Shown: one piece after another, positions 24,079-34,597 of the stretch
How the letters are laid out: each line of letters opens with the position of its first letter
Numbering within the stretch: position 1 is the stretch's first letter
Assembly: GCF_014194975.1 (NCBI RefSeq)
Contig: NZ_JACIAY010000001.1
Span: 62,001-126,000 of the forward strand
DNA from: Sphingomonas sp. BK580
Lineage (GTDB): Bacteria; Pseudomonadota; Alphaproteobacteria; Sphingomonadales; Sphingomonadaceae
Reading direction: 5' to 3'
Length of the DNA stretch: 64,000 nucleotides
Made by a program: the position numbers and the translations under genes
The notes under the pieces: model-generated
Told to the model about the DNA's origin: nothing
The model's input: the letters and a program-made list of their open reading frames with translations, nothing else
Databases searched by the model: none

Positions 24079-25329
24079 ATGAGCATGGACACGCCGCGCG
24101 GCCACGACGACCTCCGCCATGATCTCGACCCGACCGAGGGCGGCGTCGGCGAGGCGGTGCTCGCGATCGGCGGCGACGAGCGGCGCATGCACGTGCGCGC
24201 CTACAATCACTGGGTCTCGCTGCTCGGGAACCGGCCTTATCCCGCGATCGCCGACCTCGAGCCCGCCAGCATCGCCGACTTCGGCGCCAACAGCGTACTG
24301 CTCGACTTCTCCGCCGGGGTGGACGACCCGTCGGTCCAGTTCATCGGCCGCGCGCTGCGCGATGAGTGCGGCGTCGACCAGACGATCGCTCGGATCAGCG
24401 ACGTGCCCGCGCGCTCGCTGCTGTCGCGGCTCACCGATCATTACCTGCAGATTATCGCCAACCAGGCACCGATCGGCTTCGAGGCGGAGTTCGTCGGCAC
24501 GCGCGGGCACGCCACATTGTACCGCGGCATCCTGATGCCCTTCTCGTCGGACGGCGCCTCGATCGACTTCATCTACGGCGTGATCAACTGGAAGGAGCTG
24601 GTCACCGCCGACCATCAGGCCGCGCTTGACCGCGAGCTGTCGGTGGCGCGCGCGCCGCGCCACGATCCCGTGCCCGCCGCCACCTGGGCCGACGGGCCGC
24701 ACGCCGACGTCGAGCTCGAGGCTATGCCCTGGCCCGAGGCCGCGGCCGCCGCGTCGCTCGACGACCGGCTCGCCGCGGCGCGCGAGAGCGCGGCCTCGGC
24801 ACGTGCCGCCGCGACCCGCAGCCACGCCGCGCTGTATCGAGCGCTCGGCCGCGCGCACGACTTCGCGCTCGCCGCCGCCGAGGCGCCCGAGCGGCTCGCC
24901 GCGATCCTCGATGCGGCCGCGATCAGGGTCCAGGCGCGCGCGCCGATGACCGCGATCGCCAAGCTGATCTTCGGCACCGATCACGACAAGACGCGGCTGA
25001 CCGAGCTGGCCACCGTGCTCGCCTGGGCGGCACGCACCGGCGTCGCCGAGGGTGACCTCGCGCGCGTGCTCGACACGACCGAGGGCGGGATCAAGCGGGT
25101 GGTCACCGAGGAGCGCGCGGCGCGCCGGCCGGTGCCGCGGGTCGCGCCGCGGCTGGCGCCCGCGCTCGCCGCTCGCGCAGCACTGGCGGAGGTCGCGCTC
25201 GACAGTGGCTTGGCCGAGGGCGAGCCGGTGGTGCTGCTCGGCCGCGCGGTGGCCGGCGGCATCATGGTGATCGGCACCGTCGGCGACGATGCCCGATTGG
25301 CGGAGCAGGTGCTGCGGCGGCTCGGTTGA
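24079..25329 (+). CDS. PAS-domain-containing protein
   Basis: A 416-residue protein. Residues 35-185 resemble a PAS-type sensor domain used in many sphingomonad proteins (HVRAYNHWVSLLGNRPYPAIADL, then FIGRALRDECG, FMPFSSDG-like and IDFIYGVINWKEL segments). A long Ala/Arg-rich helical region follows, then a possible DNA-binding-like or helical bundle (KLIFGTDHDKTRLTELATVLAWAA). Ligand and output are unknown. ATG 24079 and 24085 are both possible. It is the first host gene after the tRNA. Confidence 0.65.
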   Translation: MSMDTPRGHDDLRHDLDPTEGGVGEAVLAIGGDERRMHVRAYNHWVSLLGNRPYPAIADLEPASIADFGANSVLLDFSAGVDDPSVQFIGRALRDECGVDQTIARISDVPARSLLSRLTDHYLQIIANQAPIGFEAEFVGTRGHATLYRGILMPFSSDGASIDFIYGVINWKELVTADHQAALDRELSVARAPRHDPVPAATWADGPHADVELEAMPWPEAAAAASLDDRLAAARESAASARAAATRSHAALYRALGRAHDFALAAAEAPERLAAILDAAAIRVQARAPMTAIAKLIFGTDHDKTRLTELATVLAWAARTGVAEGDLARVLDTTEGGIKRVVTEERAARRPVPRVAPRLAPALAARAALAEVALDSGLAEGEPVVLLGRAVAGGIMVIGTVGDDARLAEQVLRRLG

Positions 25330-25398
25330 GGCCGGCGCTTACCGGCCTGCGAGGTCGCCACTTCGCCGGCTGGAACGCGATCGCTGTCGTAACTCGTT

Positions 25399-25480
25399 TC
25401 GGGATCCACGCCGCCGCGCGCCCGTCCCGCGGACGACGAGGCGGACGAGTGGATCCTGCGACAAGCTCAGGATGACGGCG
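25399..25480. repeat. Degenerate family C palindromic repeat
   Basis: A GGGATCCAC arm at 25401 and an inverted GTGGATCCTG arm near 25449, the latter extended by a hairpin at 25453-25473 (ATCCTG/CAGGAT) and GATGACGG. It resembles the element at 58437-58530 and lies in the gene-free 245 bp before the NAD-GDH gene. Confidence 0.6.
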
Positions 25481-25574
25481 AGAACGGGCGCCGGTCCCGA
25501 TGCGCCGTCACGACTGTTCCTCTCCCCCTCACACGGGGTTGAGCCGCGTCGCCGCGCGGCGCATAGCGCGGCTC

Positions 25575-28500
25575 ATGGTCGAGAAGTCTCTGCAGAAACT
25601 GTCTGCCGCGCTCGCGGCGCGGCTCACCCATCGCGCCCTTCCCGGGGAGATCGCCGGCTTCGGCGAGGACAAGCAGGCGGAGGCTGCCGCCTTCCTGGCC
25701 GAGACCGCGGCGCAGCGCGCTCCCGGCACCGCCGCGCTCGCGCTGGAGCAGTTGCCCGGCGACGGCGCGCGGCGTCGCATGCGGCTCGCCATCGTCAACG
25801 ACGACATGCCCTTCCTGGTCGACTCGGTCGCCGCCGCGATCGGTGACCGCGACATCGCGGTCGACCGCGTGATCCACCCCGTGATCCGCGTCTCGCGCGA
25901 CGCCGACGGCACGCTGACCGCGATCGAGGAGGCGGGCGGCAGCGCCGAGTCGATGATCTACGTCGAGCTCGAACGCGTCGACGCCAAGGACCGCCGCGCG
26001 CTGACGGACGAGATCGAGCGGCTGCTGCGCGACGTGCGCGTCGCGGTGAGCGACTGGCGCCAGATGCAGGCCGCCCTCGCCGCCGACGCGGGCATGCTCG
26101 ACGACACCGGGCACGATCCCGAGGGCGCCAACCTGCTGCGCTGGTTCCTCGACCGCCACTTCACGCTGCTCGGCCACGAACGCTGGCACGTCGACGGCCA
26201 CGCCGACGCTGCGCCGCCACTCGGCATCGTACGCAACGAGCATGAGGTGCCGCTGCTGGCCGAGCGCTCGCGCCACCTGGCGATCGACTATTTCGCGGCC
26301 GGCAACGCCGCGCCGCTGCTGCTCAAGTCGAGCCTGATCTCGCCGGTGCACCGCCGCGTCCCGCTGGACCTGCTGGTGGTGCCGCTCGCCACCGGCGGCA
26401 CGGTGACGGGTCTCTCGATCCATGCCGGGCTGTGGACCTCGGCCGCGCTCAACGCGCCGCCGCGCAGCGTGCCGGTGCTGCGTCAGCGGCTTGCCGCGAG
26501 CGAGGCCAAGTTCGGCTTCGATCCCGCGGGCCACACCGGCAAGGCGCTGACCCACGCCATCGCCACGCTGCCGCACGACCTGATGATCGCGGTCGACGCC
26601 GCCGGCATGGAGGAGCTGGCGCTCACCGCGATGAGCCTCGCCGACCGGCCGCGGCCGAAGCTGGTGCTGGTGCCCTCGCCGCTCGGCCGCCACCTCTACG
26701 CCTTCGTCTGGCTCCCGCGCGACGAGATGACCACCGCGCGCCGCGTCGCGATCGGCGCCATGCTGGCGGAGGAGGCGAACGGCCAGATCCTCAACTGGAA
26801 CACCAGCGTCGAGGACAGTCGCACCGCGCTGCTGCGCTACACCATCGACCTGCGCGGCGCCGGCCGCCTGCCCGACGCCGCGCTGCTCGACGCGCGGCTG
26901 GAGAAGATGGTGCGCGGCTGGGCGCCCTCGATCGAGGCGGCGCTCGCCGACGAGGTCGGGCCGGCGCGGGCGGCGCGGCTGGCGCTGCGCCACGCCGCCG
27001 CCTTCCCGCCGCGCTACCGCACCGGCGCGACGCCCGACGAGGCGGCGCGCGACATCGTCGCCATCGCCAACCTGGTCGACGACGCCGATCGCGAGGTGCG
27101 TTTCACCGCCGGCGGCGACGGCATGCTCCACCTCAAGGTCTACCGCCAGGGCGGGCCGCTGGCGCTGTCCGACGCGGTGCCCGCGCTGGAGCATTTCGGC
27201 TTCCGCGTGATCGAGGAGATGCCGACCGGGCTGACCGACGAGGAGCGCTCCTCGATCCACGACTTCACGCTGGAGACCGCCGCGGACGTGCCCGCGGTGC
27301 TCGCCGCGACCGACACGCTGCAAGAGGCCATCGCGCAGGTGCTCGAGGGCCGCGCCGAGGACGACGGCTTCAACCGACTGATGCTGGAGGCCGGCCTGTC
27401 GCCCTCCGCCGTGGTGCTGTTCCGGGCCTGGTTCCGCTACCTGCGCCAGGCGGGGATGAGCTACGGCATGGCCACCGTGGTGGAGACGCTGACGCGCGCG
27501 CGCGACGTGACGAAGGCGCTGGTCGAGCTGTTCGCCGCGCGCCATGATCCGGCGCGCCAAGGCGACGCCGCGGCCGCCGCCGCCGCGATCGACGCCGGGC
27601 TCGACGCGGTCACCGGCATCGACGACGACCGCATCCTGCGCGCCTTCCGCGCAGTGATCGACGCGACGCTGCGCACCAACGCCTACACCGAGGCGGCGAA
27701 GGAGGCGCTGGCGTTCAAGCTCGACAGCTCCAAGATCCCCGGCCTGCCCGCGCCGCTGCCGTGGCGCGAGGTCTGGGTCTACTCGCCGCGGGTCGAGGGC
27801 ATCCACCTGCGCGCCGGCCCGGTCGCGCGCGGCGGGCTGCGCTGGTCCGACCGGCGCGACGATTTCCGCACCGAGATCCTGGGGCTGATGAAGGCGCAGC
27901 GCGTCAAGAACGCGGTGATCGTGCCGACCGGCGCGAAGGGCGGCTTCTACGCCAAGCAGCTCCCCGCCCCCGGCAATCGCGACGCGTGGCTGGCGGAGGG
28001 CACCGAGGCCTATCGCATCTTCATCCGCACCCTGCTGTCGATCACCGACAACATCGTCGGCGGCGAGGTCGTGCATCCCGACGGCGTGGTCGTCCATGAC
28101 GGCGAGGATCCGTATTTCGTCGTCGCTGCCGACAAGGGCACCGCGACCTTCAGCGACGTCGCCAACGCGATCGCGCTGGAGCGCGGCTTCTGGCTCGGCG
28201 ACGCCTTCGCCAGCGGCGGCAGCCAGGGCTACGACCACAAGGCGATGGGCATCACCGCCAAGGGCGCGTGGGTCTCGGTGCAGCGCCACTTCGCCGAACG
28301 CGGCGTCGACGTGCAGACGCAGCCGATCCGCGTCGTCGGCTGCGGCGACATGTCGGGCGACGTGTTCGGCAACGGCATGCTGCTGTCCCGGGCGATCCGC
28401 CTGGTCGCCGCCTTCGACCACCGCCACATCTTCCTCGATCCCGATCCCGACGCGGCGGCGAGCTGGGCCGAGCGCGACCGGCTGTTCGCGCTGCCGCGGT

Positions 28501-30203
28501 CGAGCTGGGCCGACTATGACACCGCGTTGATCTCGCCCGGCGGCGGCGTGTTCGCGCGCGACATGAAGTCCATCCCGCTCTCGCCCGAGGTGCGCGCCGC
28601 GCTCGGCATCGACGCCGAGCGGCTCGAGCCCACCGCGCTGATCTCGGCGATCCTCAGGAGCCCGGTCGACCTGATCTGGTTCGGCGGCATCGGCACCTAT
28701 GTGAAGGCCGCGTCCGAGAACAACGCCACCGTCGGCGATCCCGCCAATGACCGGCTGCGCGTCGACGCCGAGGAGCTGCGCGCCATCGCGATCGGCGAGG
28801 GCGCCAATCTGGGTGTCACCCAGGCCGCGCGCATCGCCTTCGCGGCGAGAGGGGGCCGGATCAACACCGACTTCATCGACAATTCCGCCGGCGTCGACTG
28901 TTCGGACAATGAGGTCAACATCAAGATCGCGCTCAACCGCGAGATGACCGAGGGACGGCTCGCGTTCGACGACCGCAACGCGCTGCTCGGCGCGATGACC
29001 GACGACGTCGCGCGGCTGGTGCTGGAGGACAACCGCCTCCAGACGCTCGCGCTGTCGATCGCCGAGGGCGGCGGGGTGCAGGCGCTGCCCAGCTACGTCC
29101 GGCTGATCGAGGTGTTCGAGGAGAGCGGCCGGCTCGACCGCCGCGTCGAGGGGCTCGGCAGCAACACCGACCTGCTCCGCCGGAGCAGCGACGCGCGCGG
29201 ACTCACCCGCCCCGAGCTGGCGGTGCTGCTCGCCACCGCCAAGCTGGCGCTGCAGGACGCGATCGAGCATTCCGCGCTCGGCGACGACCCCGCGCTGACG
29301 GAGGATCTTCACGCCGCCTTCCCGTCGGCGATGCGCGAGCGCCTCGCCGCCGCGATCGACTCGCACCGGCTGCGCCCGCAGATCGTCGCCACCAAGCTGG
29401 CCAATCGCATCGTCAACCGGATCGGCGTCCTCCATGCCTTCGAGCTGGCGGAGGAGGAGGGAGCGACGCTCGCCGACATCGCCGCGATGTTCGTGGTGGT
29501 GGAGCGCCAGTTCGGCCTCGCCGCCTTGTGGCACGCGATCGAGACCGCGGTGATGCCCGAGAGCGGGCGGATCGCGCTGTTCGACGAGACCGCGGTGGCG
29601 GTCCGCTCGCACGTCGCTGACCTGCTGCGCACCACCGCCCCGGCCACGCCGCCCTCCGCGGTGATGACCCGGCTGTCGGCCGGGATCGACCGCCTCGACG
29701 CCGCGACGGGCGAGCTGTTGCTCGACGAGGCGCGGGCTCACTCGCGCCGCATCGCCGATACGCTCGAGCAGGCAGGCGCACCGCATGATCTCGCCACGCG
29801 CGTGGTACGGCTGTTCGAGCTGGACGGCGCGGTCGGGCTCGCCGACCTGGGCGAGCGTGCCGGCATCGAGGAGACGCGACTGGCGCGTGCCTTCACGCGG
29901 CTCGGGCAGGCGCTGGGGCTCGACTGGGCGCAGTCGACCGCGACTCGCATCTCGCCGAGCGACCCGTGGGAGCGGCTGCTGATCGCCGGGCTGGCGCGCG
30001 ACTTCCAGCAGCTGCGGCTCGATTTCCTCGGCCGCGGCGGTGCGGGCGATCCGGAGGCGCTGGTGGCCGACTGGCTAGCGCGCAACGGGGCTCGCGTGAC
30101 GCAGTTCCGCGCGGTGATCGACCGCGCGCGCAACGCGCAGGCGCCGAACGCGGCGATGCTGGCGCAGATCGCGAGCCAGGCGCGCGTGCTGCTGGGGCGG
30201 TAG
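25575..30203 (+). CDS. gdhB: NAD-specific glutamate dehydrogenase, 180-kDa class
   Basis: A 1542-residue protein converting glutamate to 2-oxoglutarate and ammonium with NAD. The long N-terminal regulatory region has ACT-like parts (VNDDMPFLVDSVAAAI; LRWFLDRHFTLLGHERW). The catalytic core is at about 730-1130: RGGLRWSDRRDDFRTE, GLMKAQRVKNAVIVPTGAKGGF, then the NAD-binding part with VVGCGDMSGDVFGNGML. The C-terminal domain includes TDFIDNSAGVDCSDNEVN and GLTRPELAVLLATAK. Start chosen at MVEKSLQKL, where family similarity begins; an in-frame ATG 75 nt upstream is unlikely. The convergent SulP gene ends 165 bp downstream. Confidence 0.93.
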   Translation: MVEKSLQKLSAALAARLTHRALPGEIAGFGEDKQAEAAAFLAETAAQRAPGTAALALEQLPGDGARRRMRLAIVNDDMPFLVDSVAAAIGDRDIAVDRVIHPVIRVSRDADGTLTAIEEAGGSAESMIYVELERVDAKDRRALTDEIERLLRDVRVAVSDWRQMQAALAADAGMLDDTGHDPEGANLLRWFLDRHFTLLGHERWHVDGHADAAPPLGIVRNEHEVPLLAERSRHLAIDYFAAGNAAPLLLKSSLISPVHRRVPLDLLVVPLATGGTVTGLSIHAGLWTSAALNAPPRSVPVLRQRLAASEAKFGFDPAGHTGKALTHAIATLPHDLMIAVDAAGMEELALTAMSLADRPRPKLVLVPSPLGRHLYAFVWLPRDEMTTARRVAIGAMLAEEANGQILNWNTSVEDSRTALLRYTIDLRGAGRLPDAALLDARLEKMVRGWAPSIEAALADEVGPARAARLALRHAAAFPPRYRTGATPDEAARDIVAIANLVDDADREVRFTAGGDGMLHLKVYRQGGPLALSDAVPALEHFGFRVIEEMPTGLTDEERSSIHDFTLETAADVPAVLAATDTLQEAIAQVLEGRAEDDGFNRLMLEAGLSPSAVVLFRAWFRYLRQAGMSYGMATVVETLTRARDVTKALVELFAARHDPARQGDAAAAAAAIDAGLDAVTGIDDDRILRAFRAVIDATLRTNAYTEAAKEALAFKLDSSKIPGLPAPLPWREVWVYSPRVEGIHLRAGPVARGGLRWSDRRDDFRTEILGLMKAQRVKNAVIVPTGAKGGFYAKQLPAPGNRDAWLAEGTEAYRIFIRTLLSITDNIVGGEVVHPDGVVVHDGEDPYFVVAADKGTATFSDVANAIALERGFWLGDAFASGGSQGYDHKAMGITAKGAWVSVQRHFAERGVDVQTQPIRVVGCGDMSGDVFGNGMLLSRAIRLVAAFDHRHIFLDPDPDAAASWAERDRLFALPRSSWADYDTALISPGGGVFARDMKSIPLSPEVRAALGIDAERLEPTALISAILRSPVDLIWFGGIGTYVKAASENNATVGDPANDRLRVDAEELRAIAIGEGANLGVTQAARIAFAARGGRINTDFIDNSAGVDCSDNEVNIKIALNREMTEGRLAFDDRNALLGAMTDDVARLVLEDNRLQTLALSIAEGGGVQALPSYVRLIEVFEESGRLDRRVEGLGSNTDLLRRSSDARGLTRPELAVLLATAKLALQDAIEHSALGDDPALTEDLHAAFPSAMRERLAAAIDSHRLRPQIVATKLANRIVNRIGVLHAFELAEEEGATLADIAAMFVVVERQFGLAALWHAIETAVMPESGRIALFDETAVAVRSHVADLLRTTAPATPPSAVMTRLSAGIDRLDAATGELLLDEARAHSRRIADTLEQAGAPHDLATRVVRLFELDGAVGLADLGERAGIEETRLARAFTRLGQALGLDWAQSTATRISPSDPWERLLIAGLARDFQQLRLDFLGRGGAGDPEALVADWLARNGARVTQFRAVIDRARNAQAPNAAMLAQIASQARVLLGR

Positions 30204-30368
30204 GGGCGCGGACCTCTGAGCCCCCTGCAAGGAGAAGTGGCACGCGTAGCGCGGCGGGAGGGGTGTCACGGCTGGTGAGTCGACCGATCCTCGCCAGCCG
30301 CGTCATCCCTCTGTCAGGTCTGCGGCCTGCCACCCTCCCTCGCAGAGGAGGATGGTTCCGGGTGCCGC

Positions 30369-31859
30369 TCAGTGCGGCGCCGCGCCCAGCTCCACCCCCG
30401 TCTTGTCGTGCAGCGCGAAGCGGTCGACGAGGTCGGCGCTGGCTCGGTTGTAACCGATGACCTCGACGACGCGCCCGTCGCGCCGCAGCCGCACCACCAC
30501 TTTGTCGAGCGCCGCCACCCCCGAGATGTCCCAGAAATGCGCGCCGCCCACGTCGATCGTGACGTGCCGCGCGCGATCCTCCGCCTGGAAGGCGCGGGTG
30601 AAGCGCTCGACCGAGGCGAAGAAGATCTCTCCCGTCACGCGGTAGGTCGCCCGTTCGCCCGCCCCGAGGCGCTCGACCGCGAACAGCCGCTGCACCTTTC
30701 CCGCGAAGAAGATGCCCGAGAGCAGCACGCCGGCGAGCACGCCCAGCGAGAGGTCGCGCGTCGCCACCACCACCGCGACGGTCACCAGCATCACCGCCGA
30801 CGAGGTCGGCGGGTGGCGGCGCAGGTTGGGGATCGAGTTCCAGCTGAACGTCCCGATCGACACCATGATCATCACAGCGACCAGCGCCGGCATCGGCACG
30901 CGCCCGACCCAGGGCCCCAGCACCGCGAGCAGGAACAGCAGGAACGCGCCCGCGACGAAGGTCGACAAGCGCCCGCGTCCGCCCGAGCTGACGTTGATCA
31001 CCGATTGACCGATCATCGCGCAGCCGCCCATCCCGCCGAGCAGCGCGGCGACGATGTTGGCGCCGCCCTGCCCCGCGCACTCGCGGCGCTTGTCGCTGTC
31101 GGTGTCGGTGATGTCGTCGACGATCTGCGCGGTGAGCAGCGACTCGAGCAGCCCGACCGCGGCCATCGTCAGCGAGTAGGGCAGGATGATCCGCAGCGTG
31201 TCCAGCGTGAGCGGCACGTGCGGCAGCGCCACGCTGGGTAGACCCGCGGGCAGCCGACCCATGTCGCCGACCGTGTTGACACGGAGGCCGAGCGCGACGC
31301 TGATCGCGCTGAGCACGAGGATCGCCACCAGCGGCGACGGCACGGCGCGAGTCAGCCGCGGCAGACCGTAGATGATCGCGAGGCCGGCCGCGACCAAGGC
31401 GTAGCTCACCCAGCTCACCCCGGTGAGCTGCGGCAGCTGCGCGAGAAAGATCAGGATGGCGAGCGCGTTGACGAAGCCGGTGATGACCGATCGCGAGACG
31501 AACTGCATGACGAGATCGAGCCGGAGCAGGCCGGCGGCGACCTGGATCAGCCCCATCAGGATCGTCGCGGCGAACAGATAATCGACGCCGTGCGTGCGGA
31601 CGAGCGGCCCGACCACCACCGCCACCGCGGCGGTGGCGGCGGAGACCATGCCCGGTCGGCCGCCGATCAGCGCGATCGTGATCGCGATCGCGACCGAGGC
31701 GTAGAGCCCGACGCGCGGGTCGACCCCGGCGATGATCGAGAAGCCGATCGCCTCGGGGATGAGCGCGAGCGCGACGACGATGCCCGCGAGCACGTCGCGG
31801 CGGGCGGCGGCGCCGTCAGCGAACCACTGGCGGCGATAGGTGAGGAGTGCAGCAGTCAT
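30369..31859 (-). CDS. SulP-family anion (sulfate-type) transporter with STAS domain
   Basis: A 496-residue inner-membrane transporter. It has the SulP start ([27 protein letters not shown]), about ten hydrophobic segments, [16 protein letters not shown], and a C-terminal STAS domain from about 400 ([24 protein letters not shown]). Substrate may be sulfate, bicarbonate or another anion; the protein alone does not tell. ATG 31857-31859 is preferred because SulP homology begins there; in-frame ATGs up to 105 nt upstream would run into the structured leader. Confidence 0.9.
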   Translation of the reverse strand: MTAALLTYRRQWFADGAAARRDVLAGIVVALALIPEAIGFSIIAGVDPRVGLYASVAIAITIALIGGRPGMVSAATAAVAVVVGPLVRTHGVDYLFAATILMGLIQVAAGLLRLDLVMQFVSRSVITGFVNALAILIFLAQLPQLTGVSWVSYALVAAGLAIIYGLPRLTRAVPSPLVAILVLSAISVALGLRVNTVGDMGRLPAGLPSVALPHVPLTLDTLRIILPYSLTMAAVGLLESLLTAQIVDDITDTDSDKRRECAGQGGANIVAALLGGMGGCAMIGQSVINVSSGGRGRLSTFVAGAFLLFLLAVLGPWVGRVPMPALVAVMIMVSIGTFSWNSIPNLRRHPPTSSAVMLVTVAVVVATRDLSLGVLAGVLLSGIFFAGKVQRLFAVERLGAGERATYRVTGEIFFASVERFTRAFQAEDRARHVTIDVGGAHFWDISGVAALDKVVVRLRRDGRVVEVIGYNRASADLVDRFALHDKTGVELGAAPH

Positions 31860-31917
31860 CGACGTTTCCACAACAGGGCCCATCGCGCCAGCGCGGGCGC
31901 GGTAGGTTCGGTGCGTT

Positions 31918-31972
31918 GTGTTGTCCGGCGGATCGGCGGCCGGAAGAGCCACCCGGGATCTCACCGGGTCCT
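31918..31972 (-). promoter_or_regulatory. Structured leader upstream of the SulP gene
   Basis: Two adjacent hairpins on the minus strand: ACCCGG/CCGGGT (31951-31969) and TCCGGC/GCCGGA (31924-31944), about 60 nt before the SulP start. I recall a candidate cis-regulatory RNA named sul1, described upstream of sulfate transporter genes in Alphaproteobacteria, which would fit the setting; the match could not be verified here. Confidence 0.45.
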
Positions 31973-32115
31973 TGCGAATGCGCGCGCCTTAGGCGGTGGC
32001 GGCGGCGCTGGCAAGCCGCGGGCGACCCGCTCGCACGCCCGAGGATCGGCCTGCATCCTCGATCCATGACCGCCGACACGGCCGCCCGTGCGACCGACGT
32101 CGCCGCCCCGCCGGC

Positions 32116-32382
32116 TCAAGAGGGCGCGGTCGACCCGCCCCCGATCGCCTCGACCATGAGCCACGTCCGCAGCGCGCTCGCGAGGTTCGCCGGCTCCGGC
32201 CCCCGCACCCGCAGCGCGTCCACCTGCGCCACCAGCGCGGAGAGCGGCAGCCCGCGCGCCGCCGCCGCCCGCTCCAACGCCGACCAGAACACCGGCTCCA
32301 GGCTGATCGAGGTCTGATGCCCGGCGATCGTCACCGACCGCTTGACCGGGCCGACGAACCCGCCCGGCGGGGACGCGATCAC
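32116..32382 (-). CDS. Ribbon-helix-helix domain protein
   Basis: An 88-residue protein read from GTG 32380-32382, overlapping the CobT stop (GTGA). The core, [20 protein letters not shown] and [20 protein letters not shown], is the RHH_4 type common in alphaproteobacteria: a basic beta-strand that reads the DNA groove followed by two helices. It ends with [14 protein letters not shown]. It is probably cotranscribed with cobT. A DNA-binding role is inferred. Confidence 0.8.
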   Translation of the reverse strand: MIASPPGGFVGPVKRSVTIAGHQTSISLEPVFWSALERAAAARGLPLSALVAQVDALRVRGPEPANLASALRTWLMVEAIGGGSTAPS

Positions 32383-34205
32383 TCGGCGTCGAACAGCGCG
32401 GCGAGCTGCTCGATGATCGTGCCGCCGAGCTGCTCCGCGTCCATGATCGTCACCGCGCGGCTGTAATAGCGTGTGACGTCGTGGCCGATGCCGATCGCGA
32501 CCAGCTCCACCGACGACTTCTTCTCGATCCAGCCGATCACCTGGCGCAGATGCCGTTCCAGGTACGAGCCGGTGTTGACGCTCAGCGTCGAGTCGTCGAC
32601 CGGCGCGCCGTCCGAGATCACCATCAGGATACGACGCTCCTCGGGGCGGGCGAGCATGCGCGCGTGCGCCCAGAGCAGCGCCTCGCCGTCGATATTCTCC
32701 TTGAGCAGCCCCTCGCGCATCATCAGCCCGAGCGCGTTGCGCGCGCGCCGCCACGGCTCGTCGGCCTTCTTGTAGACGATGTGGCGCACGTCGTTGAGGC
32801 GGCCGGGCTGCGGCGGGCGGCCCGCGGCGAGCCAGGTCTCGCGGCTCTGCCCGCCCTTCCACGCGCGTGTGGTGAAGCCGAGGATCTCGGTCTTGACGCC
32901 GCAGCGCTCGAGCGTGCGCGCCAGGATGTCGGCGCTGATCGCCGCGATCGAGATCGGACGGCCGCGCATCGAGCCGGAATTGTCGATCAGCAGCGTCACG
33001 ACGGTGTCGCGGAACTCGGTGTCACGCTCCACCTTGTAGCTCAGCGACTGGGTCGGATTGACCACCACGCGCGCCAGTCGCGCGGCGTCGAGCAGCCCCT
33101 CGTCCTGGTCGAAGTCCCACGAGCGCGACTGCTGCGCCATCAGCCGGCGCTGCAGGCGGTTGGCGAGCCGCGACACCGCCGACTGCAGGTGCACCAGCTG
33201 CTGATCGAGGTAGCCGCGCAGCCGCGCCAGCTCGTCGCTGTCGCACAGGTCGGTCGCGGCGATCACCTCGTCGAACTGAGTCGTCCACACGCGATAGTCG
33301 AAGTCCGGGCCGAGATCGGTGGTGGGGCGGTTGGGGCGAACCGGTTGCATCCCCTCCTCGCCGTCGTCGCCCGGCTCGCCCTCGGCGTCGTCGTCGAGAT
33401 CGTCGCCCTCGAGCTGCTCGCTCTCGCCCTCGCTCGACTCATCGTCGCGCTGCTGGCCGCGCGCCTCCACCTCGGACTCGCCCTCGCTGCCCTCGGCGTC
33501 GCCCTCGTCGGGCTGGTCGGTGTCCTGCCCCTCCTCGCCCTCTTCCTCCTCGCCGCCCTCGTCGCTCTCCTCCGGCGTACGCTCACTCTCGACCAGCTCG
33601 AGATCCTCGAGCAGCTTGCGCGCGAGCCCCTGGAAGGCGCGCTGGTCGTCGAGCGCGAGCGCCAGTGCGGCGAGGTCGGCACGCTCCTCCACCCACTCGC
33701 GCACCAGCGCCAGCCCGGGCTCGGTCGCGACCGGCGGACGCTCGCCGGTGAGCGCCTCGCGCACCATCAGCCCCAGCGCGGTGGCGAGCGGCACCTCGCT
33801 GCGATTGCGCGCGCGCAGGATCGGGTCGGCGCGCAGCCGCACGTCGAGCGCGGTGGCGAGGTTGGCGGAGATCCCCTGATAGCCGCGGCTGCCGAGCGCC
33901 TCGACGCGCGCGTCCTCGATCGCGTCATAGACGCCGCGCGCGGTGGCATCGTCGGGCGCGCCGCGCGCGTGGAGCGCGGTGTCGTGGTGGCGCAGCCGCA
34001 GTGCGAACGAGTCAGCGAAGCCGCGCGCCTCGGCGACCTGGTCGGCGGGCAAGGTGCGCGCCGGCATCGGCACGCGCAGGTGCTTGCCCGACTGCGCCGG
34101 CGCGTCGGCGGTGAAGGCGAGCTCCACCTCGGCCTCGTCGGACAGCGCGCGGGCTGTACCGCCGAGCACAGATTTGAAGCGGTCGAGCGGGGTATCGGTG
34201 GCCAT
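32379..34205 (-). CDS. cobT: Cobaltochelatase subunit CobT
   Basis: A 608-residue protein of the aerobic cobalamin pathway, the VWA partner of CobS in the CobNST chelatase that inserts cobalt into hydrogenobyrinic acid diamide. N-terminal domain to about 210, a very acidic linker (runs of Asp/Glu, about 215-300), then the VWA domain with MIDAS motif DNSGSM near 415 and [14 protein letters not shown]. Length is normal. It is separated from cobS by two small genes instead of following it directly. No cobN is in the window. Confidence 0.93.
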   Translation of the reverse strand: MATDTPLDRFKSVLGGTARALSDEAEVELAFTADAPAQSGKHLRVPMPARTLPADQVAEARGFADSFALRLRHHDTALHARGAPDDATARGVYDAIEDARVEALGSRGYQGISANLATALDVRLRADPILRARNRSEVPLATALGLMVREALTGERPPVATEPGLALVREWVEERADLAALALALDDQRAFQGLARKLLEDLELVESERTPEESDEGGEEEEGEEGQDTDQPDEGDAEGSEGESEVEARGQQRDDESSEGESEQLEGDDLDDDAEGEPGDDGEEGMQPVRPNRPTTDLGPDFDYRVWTTQFDEVIAATDLCDSDELARLRGYLDQQLVHLQSAVSRLANRLQRRLMAQQSRSWDFDQDEGLLDAARLARVVVNPTQSLSYKVERDTEFRDTVVTLLIDNSGSMRGRPISIAAISADILARTLERCGVKTEILGFTTRAWKGGQSRETWLAAGRPPQPGRLNDVRHIVYKKADEPWRRARNALGLMMREGLLKENIDGEALLWAHARMLARPEERRILMVISDGAPVDDSTLSVNTGSYLERHLRQVIGWIEKKSSVELVAIGIGHDVTRYYSRAVTIMDAEQLGGTIIEQLAALFDAE

Positions 34206-34597
34206 CAGCCCTCCAACGCGCGGAGCGCCGCCTGGCGCAACGCGGGCACGTCATTGCGGACCAACCCGAACAGGATGGTCAGGTCGATGTCATCATAGGC
34301 GTGGCGCAGCACGTTGCCGAGCCCGCGCACACGCTCGAACGGCACGTCCGGGGCAATCGCTGCAAACTGCTCGGGACCGAGCTTCACCACTGCCTCGGCG
34401 TTCCGCTCTCTCGTCTGCGCCGCCCCAGCTGAGCCGTGCTCCTGCGTACGCAGGAGCCTAGGGCCACGAACGTCGTGCCTGTGACTCTGGGCTCCTGCGT
34501 GCGCAGGAGCGCGCTCATCGGCGTAAGCGTCGATGCGTTCGGCATTGTCGACGATCTCACGTAAACACCGCGACGCGTCCTTAGTAGACACGGACAC
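34205..34597 (-). CDS. HepT-like (DUF86) toxin-type protein containing a palindromic insertion
   Basis: A 130-residue frame. The N-terminus ([17 protein letters not shown]) and C-terminus ([43 protein letters not shown]) match HepT, the RNase partner of MntA in HepT-MntA toxin-antitoxin pairs, with the H-x-Y motif retained. Between them lies a Pro/His/Arg-rich stretch encoded by a complete 73-bp family A palindrome (34438-34510). This stretch replaces or interrupts helices the family normally has, so the toxin is probably altered or inactive although the frame stays open. Its stop overlaps the CobT start. Confidence 0.75.
   Translation of the reverse strand: MSVSTKDASRCLREIVDNAERIDAYADERAPAHAGAQSHRHDVRGPRLLRTQEHGSAGAAQTRERNAEAVVKLGPEQFAAIAPDVPFERVRGLGNVLRHAYDDIDLTILFGLVRNDVPALRQAALRALEG
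34438..34510. repeat. Family A palindromic element A1 (inside HepT-like gene)
   Basis: Two 20-bp palindromes, GCTCCTGCGTACGCAGGAGC (34438-34457) and a near-identical one at 34491-34510, placed as inverted partners so the whole 73 bp can fold on itself. It is the only copy in the window that lies inside an open reading frame. Confidence 0.9.

Noticed and set aside
25467..29786. Very long minus-strand open frame opposite the NAD-glutamate dehydrogenase gene
   Set aside because: Composition is Arg/His/Gly/Val-rich with no domain; it is the antisense of a strongly GC3-biased gene whose own frame matches a known family end to end.
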